From: Deltaproteobacteria bacterium
Lineage (GTDB): Bacteria > Desulfobacterota_C > Deferrisomatia > Deferrisomatales > JACRMM01
Reading direction: 5' to 3'
Length of the DNA stretch: 21,206 nucleotides
Assembly: GCA_016218905.1 (NCBI GenBank)
Contig: JACRCS010000563.1
Span: 1 to 21,206 of the forward strand
Shown: one piece after another, positions 8,301 to 15,151 of the stretch
Numbering within the stretch: the stretch's first letter is position 1
How the letters are laid out: each line of letters begins with the position of its first letter
The notes under the pieces: model-generated
Seen by the model: the letters and a program-made list of their open reading frames with translations, nothing else
The model's database searches: none
Told to the model about the DNA's origin: nothing
Position numbers and translations under genes: made by a program

Positions 8301-10718
8301 CCCGGGAGGAGCCACCGCCTCGACGATGTAGGTGCCGGCCGGAAGGTAGCCGCCCGCCGCCTCCCCGAAGGCGTAGCCGCCGTCGAACACGGCGGGCCGC
8401 ACCTGGTTGAAGTTCCGCAGGCCGTCGTAGCAGTCCTTGGGGTAGAGGCCGAGGAATTGGAAGACCTCCCCCTGGCAACCGGCGGGAAGGCTGTCGTCCC
8501 AGCTGTCGGTGTGGGTGATCTCCACGGCGTCGCCGAGATCGAAGACGCCGTTGCCGTTCCGGTCAAGATCCTCGGCACCCTTGAGAGCCGTGCCGTCGGA
8601 CCAGCCCAGGGGATGGTTGTCCACGTCGGCCAGGTTCGGCGCGGTCGCCGCCGAGCCGAGAGCCAGGCAGGCGCTCGAGCCGGGCGTCAGGTCGGGAACG
8701 TCGATGACGCCGTCGGCGTTGCAGTCCCGATAGAGGTTCACCTGCACCCGCGGGATCCCGGGCTCCCACACCTCGGGCGCGCCGTCCTGCGCTTCGTCCT
8801 CGGCCCGGGTGGCGGAGTAGTAAACGACGCCCGAGATCCCGCCGTTCTCGGCCGGATCGAGGAGGGCGTTGCCGTTCCAGTCCTTGTCCCCCGGCCCGGG
8901 GAAGTCGCCCAGGGGAGGGTTGTCCTCGTCGGCGGGATGGTAGGCCGCCTTGCCCCACTCGAGGACGCTCGTCTGGCCGATGAAGCCCTGAAAGCCCATC
9001 ACGAGGGCGGGACCGGCGTACGTGGCGGCGAGGTTGTCCCCCCGGTTGGGATTGATCCGCGGGAGACCCGCGCTGCCGGCCGGACACTCGGGCACGCCCG
9101 CGTCGATATCGCTCTGGGTGCAAGACTGGGGTTGCGGGCTGAGCTGACCGCCCCAGGAGAGCGGATTCGCCGGATCGATCGGCCCTCCGTCGTCGACGGT
9201 GACCGTTACGCCCGTCGCCTTGAGCCGGGCGAAGTCCACCTCCGCCACCTGCCAGGCGAAGAAGGGGAACACCTGGTCGAACGGCACGAAGCCCGCGCCG
9301 TCCGTGGGCGCCGATTGATACATGGTGCCGTCGCGCCAGCGCAGGTTCACCGGCACCTCCGGGATGCCGGGCTCGCCGGAGTCGCGGAGGCCGTTCCGGT
9401 TGAGGTCGTTGAAGACGTGGTGCTCCAGGCGGGTGAACCATTGGAACACCGGAACGTCGCCGAGGTTCAGGTCGCTCGCCTCCACGGTGACTTGGTGGAA
9501 CGCGAAGATGAGGTCCAGGTTGTCGTCCCAGACGGCGAGCTGGTAGGTACCGGGCGGGACGTTGGGGATGGCGAACGTGCCGTCAGGATTGCACCGGGCC
9601 GCGTAGACGCCCCTTCCGGCGCCGGCGGCGCCCTGGTTCAGACCCACCCACGGGGTGGTGTGCACGAAAGGGCCTCCGTTATAGAAGGCGTAGTCCGGCG
9701 GCCTCGAGAGGTGGAGGTTCACGACCTGTCCCGTGACGGTGCTGCCCCCGGTGAGCACGGTCGCGTCGGCGAAGGGCTCCACGAAGCCCACGAACACGTG
9801 CCAGCCGGGAGGCCCGAACTCTTGGAAGAAGGCGGGCTCGTCGGCCTTGACCCAGGCGTCGATGACCTTGGTCCCCTCGATCGTGGACGTCTGCTGCCAG
9901 TTCGAACCCGGCGGAGGCACGGCCTGGATACCGTACTTTCCCGGCGCCAGGTGCTTGATCGTGGCCTCGCCGTTGGCGTCGGTGGTGATGATCCCCGTGC
10001 CCAACTGGGCGACCACCGGGGTCCCGTCCGGGTTGAAGCAGAACTCCGTCCCCGAGGCGCCGCACGTCTGGTTGTACGTCGTGCCCAGAGGATTGCCGAA
10101 GGCGTCCATCATCTGCATGCCCGCGGACATGCCGTATCGGCCTCCGCCGTCTTCCAGGAGGATCCGGAAACCTTCCAGCCCGCTCTCCTGGGGTGTGTCG
10201 GGGGCACCGTTGATGGGGAAGTTGTCCTCGAACACCAGGATCGTGATCTGGGCCGTGGGGATCGGCTGCTGATGCACGTACACCGCGACGGCCGCCTGCT
10301 GGGGCGCGATCTGGGCTCCGCCGATGGAGTAGCTCCCCGGCACCGTCGGCATCACCGAGACGTAGTAGTGCTTGGTGGGATCCAGGCAGAGGCCGGTGAC
10401 GTCGGGCCCGCACGCCGGCGGGAGGGTATTGCCGATACCCTGGGCCACGACCGGCATATAGCTCCGGTGGAACCCCACCGAGAGGGTATTCGCGTCCGGA
10501 ACCCCCGGGTTGACGTGGTAGGTGTTGTCCTCCTCCAGTGTCCAGCGGTAGTCCGCCACCTCGGCGGGGGTGCCGCCACCGGGGGGCACGCTCCTCACGC
10601 TCAGGCTCACGGCCTCGGCCTGCCCCCGAACTACCAGGGCGGCCAAGACGACGAGGACCGCCGTGACCCACGACGTTCCCCTCTTCCTTCGACGATCAGT
10701 TCCGGTTCGTGGTGCCAT
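5313..10718 (-). CDS. Giant secreted protein: SdrD-B-like domains, IPT/TIG domain and right-handed parallel beta-helix
   Basis: 1801 residues from ATG 10718, with AGGAGG seven bases upstream. A basic N-terminus and hydrophobic segment end in an AEA site (about 1-36). Prealbumin/SdrD-B-like beta sandwiches follow: about 240-266 (TTDANGEATIKHLAPGKY), 370-400 (PDGTFAIPNVPPGTYQLAV), 433-475 (VFNDLNRNGLRDSGEPGIP, the calcium-binding-like SdrD B signature), 610-680, 715-815 and 900-955. An IPT/TIG-like domain lies at about 1045-1173. A parallel beta-helix lies at about 1183-1620, beginning YSKIQEAVDAAPAGSLVTVAPGTY and carrying repeated turns such as ANNRIVGNNG, FGGGIRVGH and ILNNVIANNS. The C-terminus has RPDIGADELP, common at the end of bacterial beta-helix proteins. 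It is the first gene of the operon with three cupredoxin proteins, so a surface scaffold or mineral/ligand-binding partner is plausible but inferred. Confidence 0.85.
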   Translation of the reverse strand: MAPRTGTDRRRKRGTSWVTAVLVVLAALVVRGQAEAVSLSVRSVPPGGGTPAEVADYRWTLEEDNTYHVNPGVPDANTLSVGFHRSYMPVVAQGIGNTLPPACGPDVTGLCLDPTKHYYVSVMPTVPGSYSIGGAQIAPQQAAVAVYVHQQPIPTAQITILVFEDNFPINGAPDTPQESGLEGFRILLEDGGGRYGMSAGMQMMDAFGNPLGTTYNQTCGASGTEFCFNPDGTPVVAQLGTGIITTDANGEATIKHLAPGKYGIQAVPPPGSNWQQTSTIEGTKVIDAWVKADEPAFFQEFGPPGWHVFVGFVEPFADATVLTGGSTVTGQVVNLHLSRPPDYAFYNGGPFVHTTPWVGLNQGAAGAGRGVYAARCNPDGTFAIPNVPPGTYQLAVWDDNLDLIFAFHQVTVEASDLNLGDVPVFQWFTRLEHHVFNDLNRNGLRDSGEPGIPEVPVNLRWRDGTMYQSAPTDGAGFVPFDQVFPFFAWQVAEVDFARLKATGVTVTVDDGGPIDPANPLSWGGQLSPQPQSCTQSDIDAGVPECPAGSAGLPRINPNRGDNLAATYAGPALVMGFQGFIGQTSVLEWGKAAYHPADEDNPPLGDFPGPGDKDWNGNALLDPAENGGISGVVYYSATRAEDEAQDGAPEVWEPGIPRVQVNLYRDCNADGVIDVPDLTPGSSACLALGSAATAPNLADVDNHPLGWSDGTALKGAEDLDRNGNGVFDLGDAVEITHTDSWDDSLPAGCQGEVFQFLGLYPKDCYDGLRNFNQVRPAVFDGGYAFGEAAGGYLPAGTYIVEAVAPPGYEIVKNQDKNVDFGEDRVPSLLALPPSCVNWDDVDVDGAPGYTVPPELSLFPGVPAATAGQPRALCDRKKVALAEGQNAAADFFLFTHAPIAGHIYGFILDDTQNEFDPAAPNFGEKYAPPWMPISIRDWTGREIARTYSDQYGVYNALVPSTYSANLPQPSGMSPGMITVCLNTPVMPDPANPDSYIPDPNFNRQYSQFCYTFQYMPGTTTYLDTPVIPVAAFAGPGQFPLDCEFGEGTPMIHSVSNAAGTPVGPWVPAAGQQIAITSQGPTQVPNPSFNNLDPLCAGVDPTLPGAPVACRITIARDFGFGAATGTVTVGGIRAAVGSWTDTTIVATVPAGVTAGQVMVSRGDNGKTTPVGVTLTVGGAAPVVVSQAGGNYSKIQEAVDAAPAGSLVTVAPGTYDELVVLWKPLRLQGWGTGSTVINAVKVPAEKLAFWREKVRNLVATGAVTLLPGQETGAAGGVEPALLFNEEGPGILVLPKEGQFGTGGVSNARIDGLTITGADHAGGIVVNGYAHRLEIANNRIVGNNGVFGGGIRVGHADLTVETPELDYQSGFNDNLNIHHNQVIENSGLNGVGGGVSLYTGCDGYQVTSNFLCGNFSAGGGGGIGHEGLSPNGVIAYNTVVFNESFNQGITVNGGGILVGGAAPLALTGAASLSPGSGNVKILSNLVLGNAAAAGDGGGIRTQRVNGQDVAGRAARNRPDRWYNVDILNNVIANNSAALAGGGISLQDTAMSNILHNTIANNDSTATAGEAFAPGSPNQSTPQPAGIVSRAHTPALASAFGNAQAVRRYSVFSNPQFLEDNIIWHNRSFYFFGDPNADPPVPYQLLPDPDTPAYSDLAVLGTGLSPAPLLRPEHCILTSTAGYSPSNVSVDPNFVHEYVNVDRGSTVLQPEITTAIQVQPAFDEGGNFIRTRYGPLTLLRIDPLTGLPVDPPEPYGDYHVLTRRDGMPVATFNTRATAFPDLRLDLDRQVRPAPVSTRPDIGADELP

Positions 10719-11068
10719 CCCGTTCCTCCTCTCACATTCAGGTCGTTCACTTACGGCCCGACTCTTGGTCCTTCGCCAGCCCTTTGGTCATAAGAGCTCT
10801 CAACCTGAATATCTTGGAGACACAAAGGTGTCCACTGGGTCGGTTTCGTACCCCCAATAGACCATTGGAATAAAGTCACGGTATGGGGACCTTCGCTATT
10901 TCAGTCGGGGGGAGTCCCCTATAGGCTTGTAAGGAAATTACGTACATTCAGAAGTAAGGCGAGCCAAAGAGCCAAGACCGCAGGATCCCTTAGCGTGTTA
11001 CCAACATGCTGCGGGACGTTCTTGCTTTATTTGCTTACTTACGGCTGGGAGATCTTGCTACTCTACCT
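10719..11068. other. Intergenic region carrying the 5' leader of the copper-protein operon
   Basis: About 350 bases, visibly richer in A/T than the flanking genes. On the minus strand it lies upstream of the giant secreted protein and must hold the operon promoter unless transcription enters from the transposase gene. I see no strong sigma-70 match; TTGGCT followed 17 bases later by TACGTAAT on the minus strand (about 10935-10970) is a weak candidate. Small inverted repeats are present: GGGGA-G-TCCCC (10909-10919), CCAAT-5-ATTGG (10854-10868) and an imperfect one around 10815-10834 with GAGACAC / GTGTCC arms. No known riboswitch class was recognised. Confidence 0.5.
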
Positions 11069-12112
11069 TCAAGGCGGAATGCTCTTCTGTTCCAACCCAA
11101 TCAGGAATGAATTTCCTGTCATCGTTCTTGCAGCGACGAAGCACCGCGAGGCCTCCTCGTTCCCTCTCCGTTTCCCGTTCTCGGAACGAGCGAGCTCGAC
11201 CGCGCGGCTCACCGAAGCGGGGTTCATTCCGCAAATGCGTCCGAGCTGCGTGATGGAGAGACCGCCTTCCTCAAGGCTCCGCAACAAGAAGTGCCTGCGC
11301 ACACGAGAGACCGCGCGCTCGCGGGAAGCGCTCAGGATCCGCGCCTCCCCGATGCCGGACTCGGCGGTGACCTCCCTCAAGATCGCTTCCCAACCCCGCC
11401 GGGGCGTGTCGAGTCCGTTCTGTTCCGAAGCTCGCCGCACGGCCTCGACGAACTGCTCGCCACCGAGGATCCGTTCGTCCGCCCTCCCTCGCCCTGGTTC
11501 GAGCGGCCGGTACCCGTGCGGCTTGCCGGTCGCCGGTAGGTTCGTCTTTCGCCCCTGGCCACAGCCCTCGACGACGAACTCCCGATACCGGGCCACCGCT
11601 TCCTCCCGGTCGGGCGCGAACCGTCCCAGCACGGCCTCGATATCCTGCCACGGGACGGACCGGGCTCCCACGAGCGCTGCATGCCCGGACCAGGGATGCC
11701 GATCGAGTTCCTCGATCGACCGCACGGTATTCCTGCGCACCAGGTGCAGCGCCACGTACCGGACGAGGTCACAGAAGTACGGCTCCTCCTCGACCACCAC
11801 GCTTCGGTAACGGCTCTGGAAGACGTGCCCGGACCGTCCGTGGCGGAGGTTGTAGCTCACGGCGTGGCCCGTCATCAGTCGCCGCATGAGCCACGCCAGG
11901 CGTCGGTCTCCGGGCCTCAGCACGAGGTGGAACTGGTCGGGCAGCAGGCACCACGTATAGAGGCTGGCGCCGGCCGCCGTGACGAGTTCCCCGAGCCTCG
12001 CGACGAACTCCCCCCGGTCGTGATCGTCGCGAAAGATAGCCAGGCCCTCGATCCCTTGGGCCGTCACGTGCTGCAGCAGGTCTGGGCCGTCCAGACGGGG
12101 TCTTCTCGGCAT
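11069..12112 (-). CDS. REP-associated-type tyrosine (HUH/Y1) transposase with C-terminal helix-turn-helix
   Basis: 347 residues from ATG 12112, chosen because AGGAG lies seven bases upstream; a TTG ten codons earlier has no good site. The N-terminus MPRRPRLDGPDLLQHVTAQGI matches the usual opening of this transposase family (IS200-like Y1 fold). The family's HUH motif normally reads like NHxH. Here it reads LPDQFHLVL, giving Gln60 and His62. The Tyr helix is present as LVRYVALHLVRR (Tyr119), with SGHVFQSRYRS before it. The C-terminal part (about 280-320) has SRERAVSRVRRHFLLRSLEEGGLSITQLGRICGMNPASVSRAVELA, a helix-turn-helix with DnaA-C-like spacing. These proteins mobilise or process hairpin sequences as single strands. 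The first metal-ligand His is replaced, so activity is uncertain. Otherwise it is a full-length, uninterrupted member of the family. Confidence 0.85.
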   Translation of the reverse strand: MPRRPRLDGPDLLQHVTAQGIEGLAIFRDDHDRGEFVARLGELVTAAGASLYTWCLLPDQFHLVLRPGDRRLAWLMRRLMTGHAVSYNLRHGRSGHVFQSRYRSVVVEEEPYFCDLVRYVALHLVRRNTVRSIEELDRHPWSGHAALVGARSVPWQDIEAVLGRFAPDREEAVARYREFVVEGCGQGRKTNLPATGKPHGYRPLEPGRGRADERILGGEQFVEAVRRASEQNGLDTPRRGWEAILREVTAESGIGEARILSASRERAVSRVRRHFLLRSLEEGGLSITQLGRICGMNPASVSRAVELARSENGKRRGNEEASRCFVAARTMTGNSFLIGLEQKSIPP

Positions 12113-12451
12113 CCCGTCGCTCCTGAAAGGCAAGAGGGTCAACAGTGTCCCGATGTCTCCTTTTGACTACACGCTACAGCGGGACCCAGAGCCTTCAATG
12201 GGGCGGAACTCGGATACTCGTGCCGGTTTCTTGCCCTTCCGCGTGTAGGCGTTCTCCTATGGCGTCCAGGTCCGGTCCGAATCGGTCGGCGGATGACAGG
12301 GCGGGGCAGCGATCATCATTGAGCGCGCGGAGGATGCGATGGACTCCCGACTCCGCAAGGAAGCGGGACCGAAATCCCGCAATTGCGGATAGTGAGCTAC
12401 CCGACTCGCGTGCCGCTGGGTGCAGGGGCTAGACCATGAGGGCGACGAGGG
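12113..12451. other. Intergenic region upstream of the transposase, no gene recognised
   Basis: About 340 bases between the transposase start and the oxidoreductase remnant. A plus-strand frame of about 95 codons (12145-12432) is open, but its Arg/Ser-rich product resembles nothing and it has no convincing ribosome binding site, so I do not call it. The sequence GTGTCCCGATGTCTCC at about 12145-12160 resembles GTGTC/TGTCTCC motifs on the other side of the transposase (10815-10834). A small hairpin GCGGGA-6-TCCCGC lies at 12363-12380. Confidence 0.4.
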
Positions 12452-12813
12452 ATGACCCGCCGTCAGTTCATCACCGCCGGCGCCCTGGCCGGCGGGGGAT
12501 TACTTCTGGCTTGGCACCTGCCGTTCGAAAGGCGCGACGCCCTGGCCGCGACGGGGGCGAATGGGCCCCTAACGCCTTCCTGCGGGTCGCACCCGACGGG
12601 CGCGTGACGATCATCCTCAACAAGTCGGAAAGGGGGCAGGGTGTCTACACCAGCCTCGACGAGAAGGGGCTCCCGCTCGCCTGGCAGGACCGGATCGTGG
12701 GGCAATCCATCGGGGCGGGCACCGCGTTCGAGGCCGGCCTGATCAAGGAGGGCATCGACCAGACGTCGGTCGAGGGGGCAGCCGACACCCTGGCTCTGCC
12801 GTTCCGGCGGTGA
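12452..12813 (+). pseudogene. Remnant of an isoquinoline 1-oxidoreductase beta-subunit-type molybdenum hydroxylase (frameshifted, internally deleted, truncated)
   Basis: From ATG 12452 the frame encodes a twin-arginine leader, MTRRQFITAGALAGGGLLL, as in periplasmic IorB/aldehyde-oxidase-like molybdopterin subunits. Near 12550-12570 the reading shifts by -1 (or +2). The next piece, APNAFLRVAPDGRVTIILNKSE followed by GQGVYTSL, is the conserved start of the mature protein. Directly after VYTSL (about 12657) comes DEKGLPLAWQDRIVGQSI and then EGIDQTSVEGAAD. In full-length members this lies several hundred residues further on, so a large central block is missing. The frame then ends in ALPFRR-stop, without the C-terminal half. 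Full-length proteins are around 700 residues or more; barely 120 codons remain. Family assignment is from recalled motifs. No partner [2Fe-2S] subunit is visible. Confidence 0.7.
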
Positions 12814-12846
12814 ACGGTCGGTCTTCCCGCGAGGTCTTCTTCCTCT

Positions 12847-12870
12847 CCCCCTCCCCACCGCGGGAGGGGG
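12847..12870. repeat. Inverted repeat with 9-bp perfect stem in a C/G-run element
   Basis: CCCCCTCCC at 12847-12855 pairs with GGGAGGGGG at 12862-12870 around the loop CACCGC. A second GGGGGAGGGGG follows at about 12874-12884 and could pair with the same left arm. There is no T-run after it, so it is not a classical terminator. Confidence 0.6.
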
Positions 12871-13060
12871 TCAGGGGGAGGGGGCGCCGGAGGCCCTGCG
12901 GGTTCCCCCTCACCCCACCCTGATCTCTCCCGCATCCCTGCGCTTCGTGATCCGAACCGCTCGTCGGTTCGTCTCCCGCAAGGGGAGAGGGGGCCAATTC
13001 GAGGTGTTGCGGGCATGTATGCCCAGGATGGAGCAGCAGGCCCCCTCGGGGGGCCATCCT

Positions 13061-13087
13061 CGAACCACCCGCTATGCGGGTGGTTCG
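13061..13087. repeat. Perfect 12-bp hairpin (REP-like or terminator-like) beyond the 3' end of the DUF1329 gene
   Basis: CGAACCACCCGC (13061-13072) and GCGGGTGGTTCG (13076-13087) are exact inverted copies separated by TAT. It lies 45 bases past the stop codon of the minus-strand DUF1329 gene, so it could end or stabilise that transcript. No U-tract follows on the minus strand (AGGATGGCC). Alternatively it is a REP-type palindrome of the kind processed by the transposase family encoded at 11069-12112. Confidence 0.6.
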
Positions 13088-13131
13088 TGATTCCTCTCCG
13101 CTGGGGACATCGTCTGCCCTCCTTCTTTCTC

Positions 13132-14598
13132 CTACTTCGCCTTGCCTACCAGGCCCTGCAGGCTGATGTCATCTCGAGTCCAGAAGGCCGGAAGTTGGTA
13201 AGACTGCTGGGGCCCGGAGTGCAGATCAATGTGATCGGCGGCCAGTCCCAAAGCGCCGGACCAGGAGAACATCCCCATTTCTGGAAAGAAGGACAAGGAC
13301 GTGTTGAAAGTCCGATAGAGCCGTCCTTTTTGGTCGTAGTTCTCTACGTGAATGTAGTTGAACGTCTCCTTGTCCACATAGAAAAGCCTGTAGCTGTAGA
13401 CGTAGTTCGGGTCCTGCTGCGTCAGCTTCACCACGTACATGGGTCTGCGCTCGAACTTCATGTTCCGGAATTCCACCCCCTTCGAGCTGATGTATTCCGC
13501 GCCGTCCAGCGTGGGAGCCGGGACGAGAAACTCTCGATCCTGGATGACCTCGAATTTGTAGGGATACCGGGCTGGGGAGAGCTTCTGCATCCAGCCCTCG
13601 TTGTCGTCGTAGATCAGGTCCTGCCCCATCACGGGGTCCTGGGTGTCCGTCGCCGACAACTTGCGGATTCGCCGGAGGGAGGGCAGGTACATCATCAACT
13701 GGTCGGGTTCCGCCGGATCCTGGTAGTAAGCGGCGGATTGGGCCGCGCCGTAAATGTCTCGGGGCGCCAGGAAGCTCAGGATGAATTGCTTGGCCTCACC
13801 GCGTTTCTTGGCGCGCTCGTCGAACCAGCCGTAGGGAGCCATCAGGGTCCTCCCGCCCAAACGGAGGTGCCTGACCTGGTACTTGCCGTCGAAGTCCATC
13901 TTGAGGTCTTTGGTGAAGCCGTTGATCCACCCCACGATGAACATGTTGCCTTCCCAGGCCAGCGGGCGTTTTTCGATGTTGTACATGATCTGCTGGGCCT
14001 TGAAGGCGCCGGACGGTTGGGGGAAGGGCGTGCCTCCCTCCCAGCTCTCCGGGATGAGATAGCCCTTGGCGTCGAGCTTCGTCTTGCCCAGGTTCTTCTT
14101 GGTCGCTTCGGCGACCGGGAGTGCCCAGTAGTATTGCCGCGTGGGGACGACTTCGAACTCGGGAATGCTCCCGGCGTGGGGCGGGCTGCCGGGCTTGATC
14201 CGCTTGTAGAAGTGGTCGGGGATCAGCTCCTTCAGGCCGGGGTGTTTGGCCAGGTCCTTGTAGCTGTACTTGCCGGGCTTGATCTCCGGCGCGATCTTCC
14301 CTACGACGTCCGGGGCCTTGAACCCCACCAGCTCGGCCCAAAGGCGCTTCATCGCGTCCACGTCGTAGGTAAGTCGTGCATAGAGCTCCGGCGGAAGCAG
14401 TTGCTTCGGGCCGAACTGCGTCAGGTACGGGCGGGGATCATCATAGTGGGCCTTGTGCTTCAGCACCTCGGCTTCCGTCGGGATGTAGGTGTTGGGGTGC
14501 GGAACGTCATCCTTTCCGGCGGACGCCGCCGGTCCTGCGAGAACCGCAATACAGAGGGATCCCAGAATCAGCGAAATCTGCCACTTTGTCTTCGCCAT
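13132..14598 (-). CDS. DUF1329 family secreted/periplasmic protein
   Basis: 488 residues from ATG 14598, with AGAGGAG eight bases upstream. It has a signal peptide at about 1-27 (hydrophobic core ISLILGSLCIAVLAG, cleavage near ASA). The sequence has the features I associate with DUF1329 proteins, which have a LolA/LolB-like outer-membrane lipoprotein-sorting fold: PGSIPEFEVVPTRQYYWALPVAEATKKN near the middle, RLGGRTLMAPYG (about 247-258), PSLRRIRKLSATDTQDPVMGQDLIYDDNEGW (about 307-337), and VYSYRLFYVDKETFNYIHVENYDQKGRLYRTF near the end. Length is normal for the family. These genes usually sit beside a DUF1302 outer-membrane protein gene. Only a possible remnant of such a partner is visible just upstream (14638-14776). 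A role in envelope lipid or hydrophobic-substrate handling is family-based inference. Confidence 0.9.
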   Translation of the reverse strand: MAKTKWQISLILGSLCIAVLAGPAASAGKDDVPHPNTYIPTEAEVLKHKAHYDDPRPYLTQFGPKQLLPPELYARLTYDVDAMKRLWAELVGFKAPDVVGKIAPEIKPGKYSYKDLAKHPGLKELIPDHFYKRIKPGSPPHAGSIPEFEVVPTRQYYWALPVAEATKKNLGKTKLDAKGYLIPESWEGGTPFPQPSGAFKAQQIMYNIEKRPLAWEGNMFIVGWINGFTKDLKMDFDGKYQVRHLRLGGRTLMAPYGWFDERAKKRGEAKQFILSFLAPRDIYGAAQSAAYYQDPAEPDQLMMYLPSLRRIRKLSATDTQDPVMGQDLIYDDNEGWMQKLSPARYPYKFEVIQDREFLVPAPTLDGAEYISSKGVEFRNMKFERRPMYVVKLTQQDPNYVYSYRLFYVDKETFNYIHVENYDQKGRLYRTFNTSLSFFPEMGMFSWSGALGLAADHIDLHSGPQQSYQLPAFWTRDDISLQGLVGKAK

Positions 14599-14637
14599 CG
14601 TTACTTCTCCTCTTTGACACCGCCTGGAGCGGCTTGA

Positions 14638-14776
14638 TCAGAACCGATAGCGCACGGCCGCCTACGCTTGATCCTTTGTACTCGTGAAGGTCGCCCTCCA
14701 CCGGGGCGCTGAAAGACGCCGACTGGAAGCCCCCCTTCGTGTCGAGGTGGACGCCTGCGTGTCAGTTCTTGCGCAT
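14638..14776 (-). pseudogene. Possible remnant of a DUF1302-type outer-membrane protein (start and C-terminal end only)
   Basis: A strong site AGGAAGGAGGAG precedes ATG 14776, which opens MRKN and then hits TGA at 14764-14762. The same frame continues as HAGVHLDTKGGFQSASFSAP and then VEGDLHEYKGSSVGG, reading like the end of a beta-barrel. A one-base shift then gives AVRYRF-stop (TGA at 14640-14638), a typical aromatic outer-membrane C-terminus. This would be a gene reduced to its first few codons plus its last 40 or so by internal deletion. DUF1302 and DUF1329 genes commonly pair, and this sits immediately upstream of the DUF1329 gene on the same strand. The piece is short, so the family call is tentative. 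Confidence 0.35.
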
Positions 14777-15121
14777 CCGGTCTCCTCCTTCCTCGGGTCG
14801 AGGGTGGGTAGGTTGTGGGCGTTTGTCAACCACCGTATCGGAAAATCCGGGCAAATACAAACTGAGTTTGTGGCTGATCCCTATTTCGTTCACACGTCGT
14901 GCGCTCTTCCTCAACACGCCGTCGCCCGCTGCCGAGCCGGCATCCTTCTGCGCTCTCGTGCCACCCAAAATTGCGTTTTGACCGATTTCGTGGGGAGCGA
15001 GCGGGATCAGGTCTGCACGATTGGGAAGCGCCGCGGGTTCTTCCGGGGGGAAGGGGGCGAGAGCGGGCGTTCGAGCCAGCGCACGTTTCTTCCGGTCTGC
15101 TCAGCTTCCACTGACGGGGGG
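14777..15121. other. Intergenic region, no gene; candidate upstream region of the DUF1329 unit
   Basis: About 345 bases between the barrel-protein remnant and the left end of the insertion sequence. It contains TTGACA on the minus strand (14829-14824) with no good -10 at the usual distance, and the 15-bp palindrome at 14857-14871. Several short frames are open on both strands, but none has a recognisable product. The promoter driving the DUF1329 gene probably lies here. Confidence 0.4.
14857..14871. promoter_or_regulatory. Interrupted palindrome, candidate operator
   Basis: ACAAACT-G-AGTTTGT is a perfect 7+1+7 palindrome, A/T-rich against a GC-rich background. It lies about 80 bases upstream of the start codon at 14776 on the minus strand. 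That symmetry and position fit a dimeric repressor or activator site for the DUF1329 unit. No regulator is assigned. Confidence 0.35.
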
Positions 15122-15139
15122 CCCAGCATCCACCGTCAG
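15122..15139 (+). repeat. Left terminal inverted repeat of the IS1380 element
   Basis: CCCAGCATCCACCGTCAG. Its first 14 bases pair with the right end at 16961-16974 with one mismatch. The internal CCGTCAG also has a nearby inverted copy, CTGACGG, outside the element (15111-15117). Confidence 0.7.
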
Positions 15140-15151
15140 AAAAATAGAAGA

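Larger units (their letters stand above)
12814..13131. other. Intergenic stretch of palindromic, GC-rich repeat-like DNA
   Basis: About 320 bases with no gene. It contains a stem CCCCCTCCC / GGGAGGGGG (12847-12855 and 12862-12870, six-base loop), more G-runs to about 12890, a C-rich segment to about 12930, CTCCCGC / GGGGAGAGGG-type sequence near 12970-12990, and the perfect hairpin at 13061-13087. The look is that of dispersed intergenic repeat units rather than decayed coding sequence. Confidence 0.55.

Noticed and set aside
6597..10793. Very long plus-strand open frame (about 1400 codons) opposite the giant surface protein
   Set aside because: Antisense artefact of GC-rich codon use. The minus-strand frame has a signal peptide, domains and a ribosome binding site; this one has none.
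10719..11068. Riboswitch in the operon leader
   Set aside because: Several small inverted repeats are present, but they do not match the conserved core of any class I know.
13015..14637. Plus-strand open frame opposite the DUF1329 gene
   Set aside because: The minus-strand product matches a known family over its full length; the plus frame has no family features.
15111..15139. CTGACGG / CCGTCAG hairpin as a transcription terminator
   Set aside because: No T-run follows on either strand, and the right arm is part of the IS terminal repeat.
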